Below, one piece after another: positions 60,261-64,000 of a DNA stretch of 64,000 bases (position 1 is the stretch's first letter; every line of letters begins with the position of its first letter). The notes beneath the pieces were generated by a model that saw only the letters and a list, made by a program, of their open reading frames with translations, made no database searches and was not told the origin of the DNA. The position numbers were made by a program, and so were the translations under genes. The stretch is from Haemonchus contortus (lineage: Eukaryota > Nematoda > Chromadorea > Rhabditida > Trichostrongylidae): assembly GCA_000469685.2 (NCBI GenBank), contig LS997566.1:44007442-44071441 (forward strand), given 5' to 3'.

Positions 60261-61299
60261 TCGCGTCACATTTGCGTCCGACCACTGATTTGACTACTTT
60301 TTCGAGGCCTATTCTCTCAGTTAGCATCGCTACTTTTACACTATTCTGGACTATCCCTTCCATTAGTCTTCTAAAACCAGATACCCAAAATCGGTTTGGT
60401 TCTAGCAGCTGAACAAGTGTCTAATGAGATTTGCAATTCTAGCAATAAGAGAGACTGATACCTTCTAGGCTTTTCTGACTAGCCGTAAAGGACATAGTCA
60501 GCTGCTCCACATCTTGGCAACAAAATCAGAAGCCTAAGTGAAAGGGTAAGGATGTTCAAATGACTCTTCAGAAGGAAGCTTCGTGCAAGTAAATAAAACG
60601 TTGTAGAAAGGTGGTGTAGCGGAAGAATCGACCATTCTTGAATCGTTGTTTCATCGCCCTCCATTGAGGTTGAGTGGCGCGGCTAGTGTGGACGAGGGGT
60701 TATTCGGGACTGCTCAAAGCCACGAGCGGATGTTAGAGTATGGCGATTTTTCGTTCAGAAGACATAACCGCAAAGATGTGAGGCAACAGATAAAACAACC
60801 CGTTGGGATGGGGATACTTCGATTAGTAAGGGGTGTATGTGCCTCGTATCATTAACGGCCCAACAATGGACGCCGTCTACTGTCTCCTATCGAAGGATGT
60901 GAGATCTTATATCTGATGCACCTTTACCCCAAACTTGTAAGAAGTGCCACGTCCTTTGAACCGTCGCGGTAATAGGGTAAGATTTGACTTTTTGGGTGCT
61001 TGCGACCGTCGAAATTCGATACAAAGTCCGCCACTTCTATTCCAGCTGGCTTATCACCAAGTTTGCTGACAAATGGATATCTGTCTCATATCTCGGGCTG
61101 GTTTTTTATAATGTTAGTGGTATGAATCGTAATAAAGAAGTTCTTCATTTAAAGATAACCTTCACATTGTTCACCTAACAATTCATCTTATAGCAGTGCA
61201 GACTCATCAAGAAGTAGATGGTCTACCAACATTCACGAATTGAGACATCGTCGTAGATGCAAATGGCCCTTGAATTCGAAGCTTCAATTTGCGAATTCC

Positions 61300-61306
61300 T
61301 TTTCAG
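61300..61306 (+). promoter_or_regulatory. putative trans-splice acceptor of the secreted-protein gene
   Basis: TTTTCAG ends one base before the ATG at 61308. It decides the choice of start codon and suggests a spliced leader with a minimal leader sequence. Confidence 0.6.
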
Positions 61307-61307
61307 T

Positions 61308-62455
61308 ATGGCATCGTTTCATGTAATCAAGGCAGTGTTCATGACAATTGTGCTGCTCGGACTCCAAACGTCAGTCGAAGCCGCTATAGCAAGAGTAACC
61401 CAGACTGAGCAAGTTCCAAGGCCGACAAGAGCATGCCCACTGTCACCCTATGCAACGTTTCTAACGCGAGAGCAGCAGGTAATGGATGATTGCTGAAGCA
61501 ATCCTCCACTTAAAAGATATACAATATTTAGCTACTTTTTGAGGAAACGCTTCATGAACTTGTAGTGGAAGCACGAGGACAAGGAGCCAATGAGCAGATG
61601 GTCAAGTCATACATAGACAAGTACATAAGCAAAGTTTTACCGCCGAGAAGGTGAGTTCATTTGGGTTTCTGAAGGTTAGAAGAGTTCAGATTTCCGAAGA
61701 GGATTGACAGATGAGTGGTCTTGGAAAGTTCTCTGTCATAGTCAGCTGAAGGATCTAGGTCGGCCTGTTCTTACACAACCTTCCTAACAACTGGGGGAAA
61801 GATCGGGAGGATAAATTAAGATAGCTAAAATTTAAGAATAGATAGGGAAAAGGAAAAAGGGGAAATGAAGATTTCTTGGTCTTCATTCCGTCCCTTTTGT
61901 CAAGGAAATCGTCTTTGCTGTGATTCAAACTAGCCGCTGACTAGCGGGAGGGGGGGGGGGGGGGGGGTTCTGCCACGAAGTAAGAAACTGCCGGGGCTTT
62001 TTCCCCGTTATGCCTCTGGGCATTTAGAGGATACGCTAGGACGTTACCTGAGTGGTTGCCAGCCTTTTCAGGTGGCACTGTTAGTGTGACTCCGGCGGGC
62101 ACGATAGTGCTTCCTGAAATCACGTAGAAGACGATCCCTGACTGCCTCCCAACATTTCAGTAAAGGCATGTGAGTATGTTAGCGATCATTGGTTGTCTTT
62201 TTCAGGTATATGGAGTTCCAGCAGGCGTTCCAACTATTTCAAGCAAATCGTCGTGGCAAGCGGAGTCCACAAGGTTTTTCATTACAGAATATAGTGCTTT
62301 GTCAAATCATCACCGCCCACTCAAGGAATCAAATGTTTTCAGAGAAGAAGCTTCCCAGAAAAGTTTTCGACCTGATCGATCAGTATTCTGGAAATAACGA
62401 CGTCAACTATGCGGAATTCTACAAGGAGAATGTACGAAATTTGAAGCGGTTCTGA
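61308..62455 (+). CDS. secreted nematode protein of about 175 aa, function unknown
   Basis: Three exons (61308-61478, 61544-61650, 62206-62455) join in phase. The ATG at 61308 was chosen over 61257 because TTTTCAG ends one base before it, which looks like a trans-splice acceptor. Residues 1 to about 26 form a signal peptide (hydrophobic core KAVFMTIVLLGLQT, small residues before AAIARV). The mature part begins with a proline-rich segment (PRPTRACPLSPYATFLT). Then come helical, charged segments (LHELVVEARGQGANEQMVKS, YIDKYISKVLPPRR) and a C-terminal part with VFDLIDQYSGNNDVNYAEFY, which loosely resembles a single EF-hand-like loop. One cysteine is expected in the mature N-terminal segment and one later. 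A polyadenylation signal follows. I do not recognise the family; a nematode-specific secreted family such as DUF148-like is only a guess. Confidence 0.75.
61950..61967 (+). repeat. G18 homopolymer tract
   Basis: Eighteen G in a row in intron 2 of the secreted-protein gene. Confidence 0.9.
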
Positions 62456-62492
62456 ACGAGAACAAGCATAAATATTTTTAAAATACCAAAAA

Positions 62493-62498
62493 AATAAA
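62493..62498 (+). terminator. polyadenylation signal AATAAA
   Basis: AATAAA lies 38 bases after the stop codon of the secreted-protein gene, within an AT-rich stretch. Confidence 0.6.
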
Positions 62499-62674
62499 TA
62501 TTTCTTAATTCTGAGTGTTTGCTGAATCGTTACCATTAGATTGCTGTGTAACATGCTTTACAAAATAAGCAGCAAACAAAAGACAATAAACAAACAAATA
62601 AATATAGCAAAAGATTAGCCAAGGCAGTCAACACGTAAGGATGGGAGGGGCCCGGTGAAAATAAAATTGAGGAC

Positions 62675-62692
62675 GGGGGGGGGGGGGGGGGG
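62675..62692 (+). repeat. G18 homopolymer tract
   Basis: Eighteen G in a row downstream of the secreted-protein gene. Confidence 0.9.
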
Positions 62693-63439
62693 TGGGGAGA
62701 GTGTGACAAAAATAAGAGCGTTAGAATAAAATTCTGGTATAACAAGTAGCTAACACGGTTCAACGCGTTGTTTCGTGTTATTCCAGAAAAATTAATTTTT
62801 TTTATTTTTTTTTTTTCAAATTAATAATAGGCTTCAGAAGGGAGGGAGTACCGGGTTGAGGGAATTTTTGCTTCTCGGACGAGATTTTTCGACGAAATAA
62901 TCACCTTACCCACCCAGTGCTCCTACCTTCCTTTGTTCTAGGTAAGAACTAAATCCCCCGGCTAAACCGTACAGGAACGCCCAGATGGCCGATGCCCATT
63001 CTCCCTCCCGTCTTCGCTATAGCCCACATTTAACACGGATTACCACGTAACACCTTGTCAATTCTTGTTATACTAACAACTTAATGAGTGCCTTTGTCTT
63101 TCTCTTTTTATCTCTCCCTACAATTACATTTTCACCGGGAACCCATTCGGGAGAGGGACGGGGGACGGAGCAGTGAGGGAAGGGCCAGTAAAATAACCTC
63201 TGAATACTTTTGAACTATTGCGAACAAGAAAGCTAACAACTTGTTACGACTGATGGCTCCACCGCTCTCCAGAAAGAGAATAAGGTATATCGAGAAATGG
63301 GAAATACAAGCGAATGATATGGGTAAGGGTACAATCGATGCTTAGAAAGCGGTCGAAGTGAGGAGCAAGGAGGTTTTCGAACGCCGCAACAGCTCGAAGA
63401 AGACTTTTAAGTTCGTGGGACTAATGGATTCCTCCGAAT

Positions 63440-63541
63440 GGCTGCTTTCATAATCCGCCGGCCGGCGACCGGCTGCCGCCCTCCTTCCCTCTAGCACTGC
63501 CTCGTGGCACGCCGGCCGGTCGGCGGACTATGAAAGCAGCC
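63440..63541. mobile_element. second GC-rich palindromic element of the same family, 102 bp
   Basis: The ends are GGCTGCTTTCATARTCCGCC in inverted orientation. AAT is duplicated on each side (63437-63439 and 63542-63544). The inner arms are CCGGCCGG-rich, and a short non-palindromic centre (CTCCTTCCCTCTAGCACTGC) fills the loop. It shares the CTTTCATARTCCRC core with the 10415-10955 element. The two outer bases that differ between copies (AT or TG) are matched between the two arms of each copy. Confidence 0.8.
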
Positions 63542-64000
63542 AATAAGTCCGAGGCAATGAACAAGTGCGCCAAGCCAAGTGGAATGAGGTTGAATGCGCA
63601 TGTAGCTAGCCTTCTTGGAGCTGCGGAAATCAGCTTCATTCTTGCAGTCATGATTCGTTGCCATGGTTTGAAAGATCCACCATTGATATTGTTTGAGCCA
63701 CTACAAGAGAAGTTATCCAAATTGGCACAATGCCAAGACCATTATCTCTGAATATGATCGAAGATTCGAACGGAAGGATCCACTCAAAGTCAAGAGAGCG
63801 GGCTTCGGAGTTTCCTTACGTAAGAAGCTAGGTCATCACCTAGATTCCTTCAATAATTATCCATTAGAACGCTTTTCCTGGCCTTCAAGGAAAACCAATG
63901 TTGTTTGAGATACTGATACCACTTTTGGTGACCATATCACGCACATAAAAGTCAAGTAGCTGGTGGGTTCCGTTACTTTCTCCCTTTTGCAGCTGGTCGT

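Larger units (their letters stand above)
55068..61299. other. intergenic region between sut-2 and the secreted-protein gene
   Basis: Contains the possible peptide exon at 55681, two SINE remnants, a C11 tract with hairpin, and a family R fragment. No other exon was recognised on either strand. Confidence 0.4.
62499..64000. other. right flank with homopolymer and palindromic element
   Basis: Holds the G18 tract and the 102-bp palindrome. Frames at 63254-63436 (open apart from one stop) and 63530-63751 on the plus strand flank the palindrome and might be parts of a decayed gene. Neither is recognisable. Confidence 0.3.

Overview
The window is nuclear DNA from a nematode, most likely clade V (rhabditid or strongylid). 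The evidence is: multi-exon genes with short introns and TTTCAG-type acceptors; acceptor sites a few bases upstream of start codons, as expected for spliced-leader trans-splicing; Tc3-like and DD37D mariner transposons; and runs of 18-20 G. The species cannot be named from the sequence. Only four genes can be supported in 64 kb. The rest is intron, intergenic DNA and repeats.

1-19.6 kb: almost all of one large minus-strand gene, the orthologue of Son of sevenless (sos-1, a Ras guanine nucleotide exchange factor). Twenty-nine coding segments were read from the histone-fold region (18.4 kb) through the DH, PH, REM and Cdc25 domains (down to 2.48 kb). The first exon and the proline-rich tail were not found. 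Its introns carry tRNA-derived SINEs, a 20-G tract, and a Tc3-like transposon that is itself interrupted by a 541-bp GC-rich palindromic element.

19.6-45 kb: gene-poor. It holds SINEs, a 180-bp MITE, a 416-bp near-perfect foldback, a 1.28-kb DD37D mariner pseudogene and a 647-bp TTAA-flanked element. Some ORFs here remain unassigned.

45-55 kb: a divergent pair. On the minus strand is CHIP/STUB1 (chn-1: TPR, coiled region, U-box; 7 exons, about 294 aa). On the plus strand is ZC3H14/SUT-2 (sut-2: N-terminal PWI-like domain, RE/KE-rich region, five tandem CCCH fingers; 18 exons). Their start codons lie about 0.8 kb apart. In other animals both families are linked to tau handling, so the shared intergenic region is worth noting.

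55-64 kb: repeats, a possible first exon of a small secreted peptide, a complete three-exon gene for a secreted protein of about 175 aa (61.3-62.5 kb), and a second, 102-bp copy of the palindromic element seen inside the Tc3-like transposon.

The most novel signal is this palindromic family (10415-10955 and 63440-63541). The two copies share terminal inverted repeats and each is bounded by its own 3-bp target duplication. The empty site can be inferred because one copy interrupts a recognisable transposase reading frame.
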